Source of the DNA: Lentisphaerota bacterium | GTDB taxonomy: Bacteria; Verrucomicrobiota; Lentisphaeria; Victivallales; Victivallaceae | DNA: 64,000 nucleotides | Direction of reading: 5' to 3' | NCBI GenBank assembly: GCA_015061545.1 | Contig: SUWJ01000002.1 | Location: 62,001 to 126,000 of the forward strand | Shown: piece by piece, positions 43,989 through 52,685 of the stretch | Position numbering within the stretch: the first letter of the stretch is position 1 | How the letters are laid out: each line of letters opens with the position of its first letter | The notes under the pieces: generated by a model | The model's database searches: none | The model's input: only the letters and a program-made list of their open reading frames with translations | What the model was told of the DNA's origin: nothing | Program-made: the position numbers and the translations under genes

Positions 43989-44009
43989 ATCGGCACTTAT
44001 CCGTCACTT
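43979..44009 (+). repeat. CCGTCACTT-type units, downstream flank
   Basis: CCGTCACTT at 43979, a degenerate CGGCACTT at about 43991 and CCGTCACTT at 44001, spaced 11-12 bp then about 10-11 bp. The array is followed by AGCTCAAAAA, as in the upstream flank (30939-30990). Part of it is shared with the terminator. Confidence 0.55.
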
Positions 44010-44029
44010 AAGTTTATTCAGCTCAAAAA

Positions 44030-45487
44030 TCAGTAGTTTTTGGCTTCCACTTCAAAGTAAGCACGCGGGTGCTTGCACACCGGGCAGAGCTCAGGAGCGC
44101 TTTCGCCAACGTGAATGTGACCGCAGTTACGGCATTCCCAACGGTTTTCGCCCACCTTTTCCCAAACTTCGCCCTTGTCGATATTGGCGGCAAGCTTGCG
44201 ATAGCGTTCTTCATGACGCTTTTCGATCAGGGCAACTGCGGCAAACTGAGCGGCCAGATCATCAAAACCTTCTTCTTTGGCGATTTCGGCAAAATTTTTG
44301 TACATTTCGGTCCACTCTTCGTGTTCACCGGCGGCGGCATCCAGCAGATTTTCGTAGGTGTTGCCGATTCCGTGGAACGCCTTGAACCAGAGTTTGGCGT
44401 GTTCTTTTTCGTTATTGGCGGTGGATTCAAAAAGCGCCGCGATCTGTTCGTAGCCGTCTTTTTTGGCTTTGCTGGCGTAATAGGTGTACTTGTTGCGCGC
44501 CTGGGATTCGCCTGCGAATGCGTACATCAGGTTGGCTTCGGTCTTGCTGCCTTTGAGTTCCATGCTCTTTTTCTCCTCAATTTGTTGTTTTATTAAAGTA
44601 AATTCTGCCGCGCTGCGTTTGCACAACGGGCATTGGAAATCTTCGGGTAAAACATCGCCCTCGTATTCATAACCGCATACATTACATTTCCAGACCACTT
44701 TTGCCGCAGGCGGTTCCGGAACAAGTTCCACAAACTTTTCCGCACCCTTTTTGCACTTGGGGCAAATGTAATCAGCAGGCAGTTCGCTGCCTTCGTAAAT
44801 ATATTTGCAAATCGAACATTGCCAACGACGCGTTGACGACGATGGTGCAACTTCTTCTTCCGCCGTTGCCGATGCCGCTGCGGCGCTGACCTGAACAAAA
44901 TCAGCCGCACCGTGTTTGCACAACGGACAAACATAATCTGCGGGCAGAACCTCGCCCTCGTAAACATATCCGCACACCTTGCATTGCCATCCGGCTTTGG
45001 CAACCGCCGGCGGTGCAGGTTTGATATTGCGCTGATAGTAGGAATATGTTACACTTTCCCGTGCGGAGTCCAGCAATTTCATATCTTCGGCCTCGGCAAT
45101 GAACAGTATATGGCTGCCCAGATCTTCGCTGGAAATCACCCGGCAGGAAAATACGCTGTTGACATTTTCCGTCAGATAATAAAGACCGTTGGGAGTCCGC
45201 GGCAGTTCCAGATTTTCAAATTTATCGACCGCTTTTCCCGATTGAAGTCCGAAATGGCGGAAAACATCGAATTTTGCCCCTTCATCCAGTACCGAAACGT
45301 TGAATATTCCGCTGGCGGCAATCATGCTGCAAGTCAGATTTTCCTTGCTGACCGATACCCCCACCCGCAGCGGCGAAGATGCCAGCTGGATAAAAGTATT
45401 CACAATACAGCCGTTGTCCCGTCCGTTCAGGCTGCTGGTCAAAACATACAAACCGTAGCCGATCTTAAAAAGCGCTTCGTTATCCAT
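44030..45487 (-). CDS. flavin reductase - triple rubredoxin - rubrerythrin fusion (485 aa)
   Basis: Residues 1-155 are a flavin reductase (Hrb-like). Three rubredoxin domains follow: Cys169/172/187/190, Cys224/227/242/245 and Cys268/271/286/289. Residues 310-450 are a ferritin-like rubrerythrin with diiron ligands in EKEHAK and EKRHEERY, ending in a fourth rubredoxin (ECRNCGH, CPVC). Electrons would pass from NAD(P)H through flavin and rubredoxin to the diiron site, which reduces peroxide: oxygen defence for an anaerobe. Met309 (44563) is a normal rubrerythrin start and has its own GAGGAG 9 bp upstream, so a separate 177-residue rubrerythrin may also be made. Confidence 0.9.
   Translation of the reverse strand: MDNEALFKIGYGLYVLTSSLNGRDNGCIVNTFIQLASSPLRVGVSVSKENLTCSMIAASGIFNVSVLDEGAKFDVFRHFGLQSGKAVDKFENLELPRTPNGLYYLTENVNSVFSCRVISSEDLGSHILFIAEAEDMKLLDSARESVTYSYYQRNIKPAPPAVAKAGWQCKVCGYVYEGEVLPADYVCPLCKHGAADFVQVSAAAASATAEEEVAPSSSTRRWQCSICKYIYEGSELPADYICPKCKKGAEKFVELVPEPPAAKVVWKCNVCGYEYEGDVLPEDFQCPLCKRSAAEFTLIKQQIEEKKSMELKGSKTEANLMYAFAGESQARNKYTYYASKAKKDGYEQIAALFESTANNEKEHAKLWFKAFHGIGNTYENLLDAAAGEHEEWTEMYKNFAEIAKEEGFDDLAAQFAAVALIEKRHEERYRKLAANIDKGEVWEKVGENRWECRNCGHIHVGESAPELCPVCKHPRAYFEVEAKNY
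44561..44578 (-). promoter_or_regulatory. internal ribosome site and start codon for rubrerythrin
   Basis: GAGGAG (complement of 44573-44578) stands 9 bp before an in-frame ATG (44561-44563) at the exact start of the rubrerythrin part, where other rubrerythrins begin MELKGSKTE. Confidence 0.6.
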
Positions 45488-45551
45488 GATTTATCCCGTA
45501 ATTATATTTTTATATTTGCTTTGTTCCCGATAGAGGAAACCTGAAAATCTT

Positions 45552-45743
45552 TCAGATCAACACCGCCACAAATCCCGACGCCAGCACGATCAGCATCAAT
45601 ACTGCCATCACCCGGCAGCGGAATTGATGTTTTTCCCGCTCCCGCGACGGCACAAAGCCCGATATTTCCATACAGCCTGCACTATGTCTGTAACGCTGCA
45701 AATTACGCTGACCGTGAATGTGTCCGCGGTGATAATAACTCAT
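45552..45743 (-). CDS. small single-span membrane protein
   Basis: Sixty-three residues: a basic, His/Arg-rich N-terminal 43 residues and one membrane helix at the C-terminus (VMAVLMLIVLASGFVAVLI). GGAG lies upstream and the start is 6 bp after the coiled-coil protein gene, so the pair is one transcript. Tail-anchored with the N-terminus in the cytoplasm is likely. No family recognised. Confidence 0.6.
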   Translation of the reverse strand: MSYYHRGHIHGQRNLQRYRHSAGCMEISGFVPSREREKHQFRCRVMAVLMLIVLASGFVAVLI

Positions 45744-45749
45744 ACTGCA

Positions 45750-46385
45750 TTATCTCCACGCCGAAAATATTATCAGTGCCGCCAGCAGAATTGCCGCGCC
45801 GATCGTCAACCCCGCAGTCAGCGCGTAAGCTGCACCGCGTTTGAGCATGGTCTTAAAATTATCGCCTTGCAATGCCGCTGCCGCAGAATCTGCCCCCAAT
45901 GCCGTACCGCCGTTGCCGTTCAGCAGCGTTTCCAGCTCTGCATCCAATTCAAAAAAATCCAACCGCTCCCGATCGATCATCCGGTAACGATCGCCCAGTT
46001 CCGCAGGAGTAAGTTGGCTTTGAATATCTGCATTGGCAACACTGACCCGCCGCTGCTGCTGCTCCAGAACAAGTGCGAGTTCCCGCAGACGGCTGCCGGT
46101 GGATTCCAGTTTATTCAAAGCAAGTTGGATCTGTTTCTGCCGACGGATCAAACGCTGTTCAAAGTCGCTGTAAAGCTGCAAAGTCTGTTCGCGGCGCCGC
46201 TCCAGCGCCAGATCGGCAGCCGAAGCAGCATTGGAATTGGCTCCTGAATTGTTTTTCTGCGGCACGGCGGGACGTATTGATACACCGTTGGCGATTGAAT
46301 CCGGCGGAATGACTTCGTGCACGCTTTTGTGCTTGCCCCGCAGATTCACCAGCCGATCGCTCAAATAATCAACCCGGTTATCCAT
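45750..46385 (-). CDS. coiled-coil protein with C-terminal membrane helix
   Basis: Start 46385 has AAGGAG directly upstream; the frame is open 13 codons further but without support. The 211 residues have a disordered N-terminus, a coiled coil at about 65-150 and a C-terminal hydrophobic segment (about 182-208). The topology resembles the next, smaller protein, so both may be tail-anchored partners. No known function. Confidence 0.7.
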   Translation of the reverse strand: MDNRVDYLSDRLVNLRGKHKSVHEVIPPDSIANGVSIRPAVPQKNNSGANSNAASAADLALERRREQTLQLYSDFEQRLIRRQKQIQLALNKLESTGSRLRELALVLEQQQRRVSVANADIQSQLTPAELGDRYRMIDRERLDFFELDAELETLLNGNGGTALGADSAAAALQGDNFKTMLKRGAAYALTAGLTIGAAILLAALIIFSAWR

Positions 46386-46515
46386 TAAGTCCGACTCCTT
46401 TACCGACTGAAAAAACATCGGCATTTATAAGCAAAATTATCGTTGATCCCGCCTTGTTGTCATCGGCAGCAAATCATCTTTGACGAATCAATATTTACGG
46501 AATATACACCTTTTT

Positions 46516-48066
46516 TCAAATTTCTGCAAATTTAAAATTATTCCGCAGGAATTTTTCCGCAAAAATATCTCCGCTGCGGCGCAGCCGTTGCCGCACCGCC
46601 GCCAGCGCTTCGGGTAAATCATCGGCAATCACCCCCGATTCAGAGTAGTATTGCTCCAGCAGTTCCCCCGCCAATCCGTGCATAAATGCGCCCCGCGCCG
46701 CAGCGGTCAGCGCAGAAAAACGGCACATTTCGGCAGCAATTGCCCCCGTCAGCACATCGCCGCTGCCTGCGGTTGCCAAAGCGGGAGTGCCGCTGGTGTT
46801 GATTATACTTTTGCCGGATGGATCAGCGATTACAGTCCGCGCCCCTTTGAGCAGCACGGTTGCGTTGAACTCCTCTGCCAGCAATTTTGCTGCTGACAGA
46901 TCATCCGCAGGCAAAGTACGCTTTATTGCGGCGGCAAGATTTTCAGCCTCGCCACGATGCGGAGTCAGCAGCGTGGGAGCGTTGCGCCGACGGATTTGAT
47001 TCTGCATAGATCCGGCAGCAAAGAGCGCATCGGCATCCAGCAGCAACGGTTTGTTTACGCTCAACAGCTCTCCGATAAATTTTCCGGCATCTGCCGACCG
47101 CCCCATCCCCGGTCCGACGGCAATTACGTTGATTTTATTAAGATAAGGCTCCAGATCGGAAAAACTTTCCGCGCACAAACTGCCGCCTGCCGACCTGACC
47201 TGCCCGGGAATCAGCGCCAGGGTCCCGCAACCTGCTGCCGCCGCAAACGGCAACGCCAATCTGACCAACCCCGCCCCGCTGCGCAACGCCGCGCGACCGC
47301 TTAAAAACGGTGCCTGAAAATATTCTGCCGAACCGCCTGCAATCAATACGCTGCCCCGACGGTATTTATGAGTGTTGCGCTCCAGAGGTTGTTCGTATTG
47401 GCGGAAAAAATTCAAATCTGCCGCCAGCGGCACATCTTCAGCCACTTCCGGCGCGATGGGCAATTCCAGCGGAACCAATCGCATAATCCCCGAACCGGCG
47501 ATACCCGCTGCCGTAAAAAGTTCGCGCTTGAAAAAACCTATCACCGCCGTAAAATCGGCCCGAATTGTCAAATCGCTGCCCAGACCGCTGGGCATATCCA
47601 GCGCAAAAACCCGACAGCCGGAAGCGTTGATGCGTTTGATCAAACCTGCCAGCGGTTCGCGCATAACTCCGTGACAGCCGCTACCCAGCAAACCATCGAC
47701 CACCACATCGCTTTGCTGTAATTCAAGTTGATCGGCAGCTGTAACCGTTACCCCCGATTCAAGGCGTTCAAGGTAATAACGTGCGGCGTCGGAAAGTTTT
47801 TCCGGCATCGCCAGCGCCAGCAATATTTCGCAGTTTATCCGCCCTGCCAGATACGACGCCATAACCACGCCGTCACCGCCGTTGTTGCCGCTGCCGACAA
47901 AAATCACCAGCCGTTTGAACTCTCCCCAGCAAGGCGCGATTTTAAGTAATTCTTCCGCACAGCCGTTGCCCGCGCATTGCATAAGCTGCAAAGCATCGGC
48001 TGTACCTTGCGCAAAATTCACCGCTTCGCAGCGGCGCATATCAGCTGCCGTAATGATCTTTTTCAT
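46516..48066 (-). CDS. nnr: bifunctional NAD(P)HX epimerase/dehydratase
   Basis: The enzyme repairs hydrated NAD(P)H. Residues 1-215 are the epimerase (VGSGNNGGDGVVMASYL, DMPSGLGSD) and 216-516 the dehydratase (GSVLIAGGSAEYFQAP, LLTPHRGEAENL, TAGSGDVLTG). GGAAGA precedes ATG 48066; the codons upstream to 48120 would run through a terminator and are excluded. The length is normal for the fused form. Confidence 0.92.
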   Translation of the reverse strand: MKKIITAADMRRCEAVNFAQGTADALQLMQCAGNGCAEELLKIAPCWGEFKRLVIFVGSGNNGGDGVVMASYLAGRINCEILLALAMPEKLSDAARYYLERLESGVTVTAADQLELQQSDVVVDGLLGSGCHGVMREPLAGLIKRINASGCRVFALDMPSGLGSDLTIRADFTAVIGFFKRELFTAAGIAGSGIMRLVPLELPIAPEVAEDVPLAADLNFFRQYEQPLERNTHKYRRGSVLIAGGSAEYFQAPFLSGRAALRSGAGLVRLALPFAAAAGCGTLALIPGQVRSAGGSLCAESFSDLEPYLNKINVIAVGPGMGRSADAGKFIGELLSVNKPLLLDADALFAAGSMQNQIRRRNAPTLLTPHRGEAENLAAAIKRTLPADDLSAAKLLAEEFNATVLLKGARTVIADPSGKSIINTSGTPALATAGSGDVLTGAIAAEMCRFSALTAAARGAFMHGLAGELLEQYYSESGVIADDLPEALAAVRQRLRRSGDIFAEKFLRNNFKFAEI

Positions 48067-48087
48067 AAAAACAGATTCTTCCGCAAT

Positions 48088-48134
48088 AAAAAAAAAATCG
48101 GCACCGGTGCTCACGTGCAACCCAATGCCGATTT
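48088..48134 (-). terminator. terminator of the 58-residue gene
   Basis: On the minus strand AAATCGGCA (48126-48134) and TGCCGATTT (48095-48103) form a 9-bp stem enclosing an inner imperfect stem, followed by nine T. It separates the small gene from nnr. Confidence 0.75.
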
Positions 48135-48201
48135 CATCGTCTGCAATACCTCACCCAAAGAACAAGCAATATGAGGCTCGCAGGCTCGGAAACGCAGAAA
48201 A

Positions 48202-48378
48202 TCAGATGTTGGCCTTTTCCCAGGTATCCTTGCTCACAAAAGCAGTCAAATTGCGGCCATCAGCAGTCTGGGCGCGGAAAGCATAGCGTTCATTACCCGG
48301 CTTGCCATAGGAAACTTTTTCTTTAACTTCAGCAGTAACGCGACTCTTCGTCTTGACATCGTAGAACTTGTGTTCCAT
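48202..48378 (-). CDS. small hypothetical protein (58 aa)
   Basis: The start at 48378 has GGAGG 8 bp upstream. The small, highly charged protein begins MEHKFYDVKTKSRVTAEVKE and appears to be mostly beta strands. Small proteins of this type with a similar start occur in PVC genomes, but I do not know a function. It stands alone with its own promoter, leader hairpin and terminator, which argues for high independent expression. Confidence 0.75.
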   Translation of the reverse strand: MEHKFYDVKTKSRVTAEVKEKVSYGKPGNERYAFRAQTADGRNLTAFVSKDTWEKANI

Positions 48379-48422
48379 AATAAATCCTCCGTCAGCTATT
48401 GGTTTTGTTGTAACTCTCTCCA

Positions 48423-48442
48423 ATTGTGCGTAACTGCACAAT
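48423..48442 (-). promoter_or_regulatory. inverted repeat in leader of the 58-residue gene
   Basis: ATTGTGC (48423-48429) and GCACAAT (48436-48442) are perfect 7-bp arms around 6 nt, between the promoter and the ribosome site. Confidence 0.45.
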
Positions 48443-48457
48443 CTTGTGTCTGTATTC

Positions 48458-48485
48458 AATATAATCGCAAATCAGGCTTTGACAA
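48458..48485 (-). promoter_or_regulatory. promoter for the 58-residue gene
   Basis: On the minus strand TTGTCA and TATATT are separated by 16 bp, giving a leader of about 75 nt with the inverted repeat inside it. Confidence 0.55.
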
Positions 48486-48674
48486 ACTTTTTTTAATACA
48501 AAATTGCACTTTTTTTCAAAAAAAATTGGTTTTTCAGTTTTAAAACTGCCAAAAAGTCCATATCAAAGCAATTTTTGTCCGTTTTTACGGCTTATCATAG
48601 CGCCTGAAAACGGCACCGGGGCTAAAAGTTGCCGATCTTACAACAGGACCAACTGCGTTTATTCTGTGCCTGAC

Positions 48675-49832
48675 TCAGAACATCTGCTTGCCGTTGACCC
48701 AGGTGGCTTTGACATCAAAGTTATCGTCCAGCAGCGTCAAATCCGCCCAGTAACCGGGTTCGATCCTGCCCAGTTTGCTCAGATTCAGCGAACACGCCTG
48801 ATTCCACGAAGTAGTCTTGACCAGCTGCGACAGCGGCAGATTTGTAATTTCGTAAACGTTCTTCAGCGCCTTGTTCATCACCAGTACGCTGCCTGCCAAT
48901 GCGCCGTTGGAAGCCAGCCGCGCGGCACCGTCTTTAAGAATCAGCGGCAGACCGCCGATTTCGTACTCACCATCGGGCATACCCGCCGCCTGACAGGCAT
49001 CGGTTATCAGCAGAATATGATTGATATCTTTAAGCTGGAAGATCAGCTTGATCATATCGGCGCAAAGGTGGATCTTGTCGCAAATCATTTCAATAAACAC
49101 TTCGCTGTGCATAAGTCCTGCCCCCACCAGACCGATGTCGCGGTGATGCAATGCAGTCATCTGATTGCAGAAGTGGGAAAGGTTGCGCAAGCCGTGATCG
49201 TAAGCAGCTTTGAACTCTCCGTAGGTCGCTTTGCTGTGAACGCAGGAAGGCGTGATCCCGTTTGCCAGCAATTTACCGGCAAATTCGCGGCCGCCGGCGA
49301 CTTCGGCGGCATAAGAAACTTTCAGCACCTTGTAAATACTGTCCAGCTTGCGGACTTCTTCGATATCAGGCGAACGGACAAAAGCAGGATTCTGCGCCCC
49401 CAGGCAGCTGCCATTGATATACGGTCCTTCCAGATGTACACCGGGGATCTTGGCGCCGATCGCCTGACTTTGCGTATATTTTCCCGCATTTTCCAGCGCC
49501 GCTGCCAGCGCTTCGTACCCCAGAGTCAAAGTTGTGGGCAGCCAGCTGGTGACACCTTCGGCAAGTTTGTCTTTGCACATGATATTGAGGTGTTCCAAGT
49601 CGCCATCGGTAAATTCGTACCCGCTGCGGCCGTGGGTGTGTACATCAATAAACCCCGGCATAAGCATTTTGCCCTGCAGATCCATCGTCTGATCGGCAGT
49701 CGGCAATGTATCGCCAGTTGCAAAAATTTCCTCTATCTTACCGCCGCAAATCAATACCGATGCACCCGCAAGATCGGTATCCGGCGAAATAAGATGAGCG
49801 TTTTTCAGCAAAAGAGTAGTTTGTTTTTCCAT
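48675..49832 (-). CDS. nagA: N-acetylglucosamine-6-phosphate deacetylase
   Basis: An amidohydrolase of 385 residues that removes the acetyl group from GlcNAc-6-P, feeding amino-sugar or peptidoglycan recycling. Metal ligands are in DVHTHG (near 62), HLEGPYI (about 133-139), and the later His in the CVHSKAT and SHFCNQM segments; the catalytic Asp is in ITDACQAAGM. An AGAGGTG ribosome site precedes the ATG. No nagB is in the window. Confidence 0.93.
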   Translation of the reverse strand: MEKQTTLLLKNAHLISPDTDLAGASVLICGGKIEEIFATGDTLPTADQTMDLQGKMLMPGFIDVHTHGRSGYEFTDGDLEHLNIMCKDKLAEGVTSWLPTTLTLGYEALAAALENAGKYTQSQAIGAKIPGVHLEGPYINGSCLGAQNPAFVRSPDIEEVRKLDSIYKVLKVSYAAEVAGGREFAGKLLANGITPSCVHSKATYGEFKAAYDHGLRNLSHFCNQMTALHHRDIGLVGAGLMHSEVFIEMICDKIHLCADMIKLIFQLKDINHILLITDACQAAGMPDGEYEIGGLPLILKDGAARLASNGALAGSVLVMNKALKNVYEITNLPLSQLVKTTSWNQACSLNLSKLGRIEPGYWADLTLLDDNFDVKATWVNGKQMF

Positions 49833-49854
49833 TTTTACACCTCTGTTATTGATT

Positions 49855-50667
49855 TTATCGGTTTAGATTCAAATATCGTTTATCCAGCAGCCACTCCAGC
49901 TCCACCTTACCCATGCTTTTGAGCATCAGCTGCCGCAAATCGGGGATCCGCGCCGACAACTCGCCAATCAGATTCTTTGCCCACGCCCGATCGCCCGATG
50001 CTTCCAATTCCTCTTTATATAAACATTTTCCTGCCGAAGGAAAATCAAAATTTGCCGCCGCAGCTTTGACCAGCGATTCCGGCACCAGCGCCAGCGGCCG
50101 CACGATCCGCAGTTCATCTGCCTGACCGTTACTCTGATCCGCCGCTACATTCGGCCCCATTGTGGTCAACCCCTGCCCGCGCATCAGCGAAATCAAAAAC
50201 GACTCCGCCAGATCGTCGGCATGGTGTCCCAACGCCAGACGGTTGGCATTCAGCTCCCGCGCCAGCCCGTAAAGTTTGCCCCGCCGCAGCCGGGAGCACA
50301 ACACGCAGGGACGGCGGAACCGTTCGCTTTCCGGCGTTGATTCCAACAGCTGAACAATATCCAGCGATATGATATGGTGCCGGATCTGCCGCTGAAAACA
50401 ATATTCCGCCACCGCGCCTGCGTTGAACCCGGGAAAGCCGGGATCAAAAGTGACCGCACTTACTTCAAACTTGAACGGAGCTTTTTTTGCCAGCTGCAAA
50501 ATCGTTTCCAGCATGACCAGACTGTCCAATCCGCCGGAAAGCGCCGCCAGCACCCGATCTCCCGCACCGAACATATTGTATTCGGCGCTGGCTCTGGCGG
50601 CGGCGGCAACAACTTTGCTGAAGGCTTTTCGCGCGGATATATCAGGAGAAATCATCTTATTTGGCAT
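49855..50667 (-). CDS. ttcA: TtcA-like tRNA 2-thiocytidine/ATP pyrophosphatase
   Basis: A PP-loop enzyme of 270 residues: SGGLDSLVML (P-loop-like motif), CVLCSRLRRG with the CxxC cluster pair, and GHHADDLAES. TtcA thiolates C32 of tRNAs using a 4Fe-4S cluster; the closely related bacterial TilS lacks the CxxC. A third Cys (AGKCLYKEE) is also present. Starts at 50667 or 50655 are equally possible; the gene overlaps the preceding membrane protein gene by 10 bp or follows it directly. Confidence 0.8.
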   Translation of the reverse strand: MPNKMISPDISARKAFSKVVAAAARASAEYNMFGAGDRVLAALSGGLDSLVMLETILQLAKKAPFKFEVSAVTFDPGFPGFNAGAVAEYCFQRQIRHHIISLDIVQLLESTPESERFRRPCVLCSRLRRGKLYGLARELNANRLALGHHADDLAESFLISLMRGQGLTTMGPNVAADQSNGQADELRIVRPLALVPESLVKAAAANFDFPSAGKCLYKEELEASGDRAWAKNLIGELSARIPDLRQLMLKSMGKVELEWLLDKRYLNLNR

Positions 50668-51436
50668 TGAGATCAAACAAATGCAGATTGCGCCGCAAAT
50701 TACCGCTGTTTATGACTGTATAAGTTCCGGTTGCAGCTTCCGCCTTTGATGCGGTTTTATCTGCTTCCGCCGATGTTTCCGTCTTGCGGTCGGGTTCGAT
50801 CACCGCATCAAAAAATTCTTCCTCCAGCATCCGTTTTGACCACGCATTAAGTTTGATGGGCCCCATGATTATCAAACGGGGGCGTTCTGCCGCAGAATAC
50901 TTGTAAAAATTCAGCCGCCGCAGCGGTTCAGTTGAATAGTCGTTATCCATCAAAATCACCGCATCGGCATCCAGATTGCGAGTCAGCGCTTCATCCAGCG
51001 CCTGAGCTTCCGCCGCCCATTCCTCTACGGGCAGCACCAGACTGTCTTCGGTCATTTTAATTGTAATGATTTCGCTCTTGAAATCCATTATCCCGATATC
51101 TGCCAGCGATTTTTTCAGTTCTTCGGCGAAACCCGGGTCAAACCGCTGACCGATCAGTCTGATCTTGGAGGTAAGCACATATTTTTCCTGAATATACCCG
51201 CTCAGCGCCGCAACCATTTCTTTATGCTGATAATCGCCTGAAACAAATTCAGGATCTTTGCTGTTCTGCTCCGCCAGCGACGGCAGATACATAAACAACC
51301 CGCCCGACAGCAGCACCAGCAAAAGCAGCAACAACGCTATGATCTTATAGCGGGCAGCTTTACGCGGTTTGCGGTTGCAGATGACCATTCCGCACAATGC
51401 CGCGATCATCACCGCTGTAAGCAGCAACTTTAACAT
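50657..51436 (-). CDS. hypothetical protein with two N-terminal membrane helices
   Basis: Membrane helices at about 1-20 and 30-52 lead into a soluble domain (about 70-215, with LVLPVEEW, AVILMDNDYS and RPRLIIMGP strands of alternating alpha/beta type). The last 40 residues are charged. The fold suggests a periplasmic or cytoplasmic Rossmann-type domain, but no family is evident. It precedes ttcA in the same transcript. Confidence 0.6.
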   Translation of the reverse strand: MLKLLLTAVMIAALCGMVICNRKPRKAARYKIIALLLLLLVLLSGGLFMYLPSLAEQNSKDPEFVSGDYQHKEMVAALSGYIQEKYVLTSKIRLIGQRFDPGFAEELKKSLADIGIMDFKSEIITIKMTEDSLVLPVEEWAAEAQALDEALTRNLDADAVILMDNDYSTEPLRRLNFYKYSAAERPRLIIMGPIKLNAWSKRMLEEEFFDAVIEPDRKTETSAEADKTASKAEAATGTYTVINSGNLRRNLHLFDLNAK

Positions 51437-51580
51437 TTATTCATACACCTTTGCTTTTCAAATGCCGATTATCCGCAATACCACAGCAGATACCCTGCTT
51501 TCCCCGTCGGGAACCACACCTCTCTCTACTTATAAAATAATATCTGCTGAAGAATATTGCAAATTTTATTTTGATTTGCC

Positions 51581-52684
51581 TCAGCAGCGACCGAGATCAA
51601 TAATCAGTTTTTCCAGCGTCAGCAGCGAATCGCTGCCCGAAACCATCTTCCGCTGCGCTTCCACGATCATATCCAGCGCCGCCGCCAGACTTTGCGGCGA
51701 CCACCGCGCCGCGCTCTCGCAGAGTTTATACGCCCGATAGGGGTGATAACTCAGCAATTTATTCTTGGGGAAACGCTCCTTTAAAGAACTGTCCAGCGAA
51801 TCAAAAAAATTGGGTCCGAATCTGGCAGGCACGCCGATTTCACGCATAAATCCGTGAGTCTGAACTATATCGCTGAACACTCCCGCCGCGCTCCACAGCA
51901 GCGTAAGTTCCTGATTGCCGGAGGCTTTCTCCTGTTTAAGCTGACGCAGCAGCGGAGTCAGCAGCGCCAGCGCCGCAGCGGTGTTGCGTTCGCTCAAAGC
52001 CGAGCCCAGCTCCCAGCTGACGGCAGCAATATCGAAGCTGACCACTTCGCGGCAATCGTCGATCGTAATGACCTTTTCGGGGGCAACGTAGCAGTAGAGT
52101 TTTTCCAGTTCATTATTGCGCCGCGCCATATCGCTGCCGGTGGCGGCGGCAAGATATTCTGCCGCATCGGGCGTAAGTTTGAACCCTGCGCTCTTAGCCT
52201 GCGCCGTCAGACTGCCGACCTGCTGACGGACAAAATCCCGCGCCTTCTGATCGGGCAGATTCAGCAGTTCAAATTCCACATTTTCGGCACTTTTCAGCAA
52301 CTTTGCCAGCGCTTTGCGTCCATCCAGCCCCGCACCATCGACCAGCAGCCGCACTCCGGGGATCGGCGCGGGTTTGACCACCTCTTCGGCAAAACGGTTC
52401 ATCAGCGCTTCGGCAGCTTTAGCAGAACGGCTTTCACTCAGCAGTTTGAATCCGCTCCAATGCCGCAGCCAGACGGTTTTGCCGTCGCCGAAAAACGGAG
52501 GAGTTTGTGCCGAAGCAAGAAATTCGTTCAGCGAATCTTCGGGAGCAACGGTTTCGTCATCGCCGCGGATTATTTCCAAATCGTTGGAACGCTCGTAATC
52601 TTCGCCGAACCATTCGGCAACTATCGCCAGACTGCGGGATTTTACGGCGGCATCGTCGCTGCCCGAAACTACGGTCAAAAGCAT
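51581..52684 (-). CDS. holA: DNA polymerase III subunit delta
   Basis: A clamp-loader delta subunit of 367 residues. The N-terminal AAA+-like part has no Walker motifs, as expected, and the later SDMARRNNELEKLYCYV segment is the conserved HolA pattern; helical domain III follows. It opens the beta clamp. It lies 1 bp after the RNase HIII gene, the same order in an operon. Confidence 0.85.
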   Translation of the reverse strand: MLLTVVSGSDDAAVKSRSLAIVAEWFGEDYERSNDLEIIRGDDETVAPEDSLNEFLASAQTPPFFGDGKTVWLRHWSGFKLLSESRSAKAAEALMNRFAEEVVKPAPIPGVRLLVDGAGLDGRKALAKLLKSAENVEFELLNLPDQKARDFVRQQVGSLTAQAKSAGFKLTPDAAEYLAAATGSDMARRNNELEKLYCYVAPEKVITIDDCREVVSFDIAAVSWELGSALSERNTAAALALLTPLLRQLKQEKASGNQELTLLWSAAGVFSDIVQTHGFMREIGVPARFGPNFFDSLDSSLKERFPKNKLLSYHPYRAYKLCESAARWSPQSLAAALDMIVEAQRKMVSGSDSLLTLEKLIIDLGRC

Positions 52685-52685
52685 T

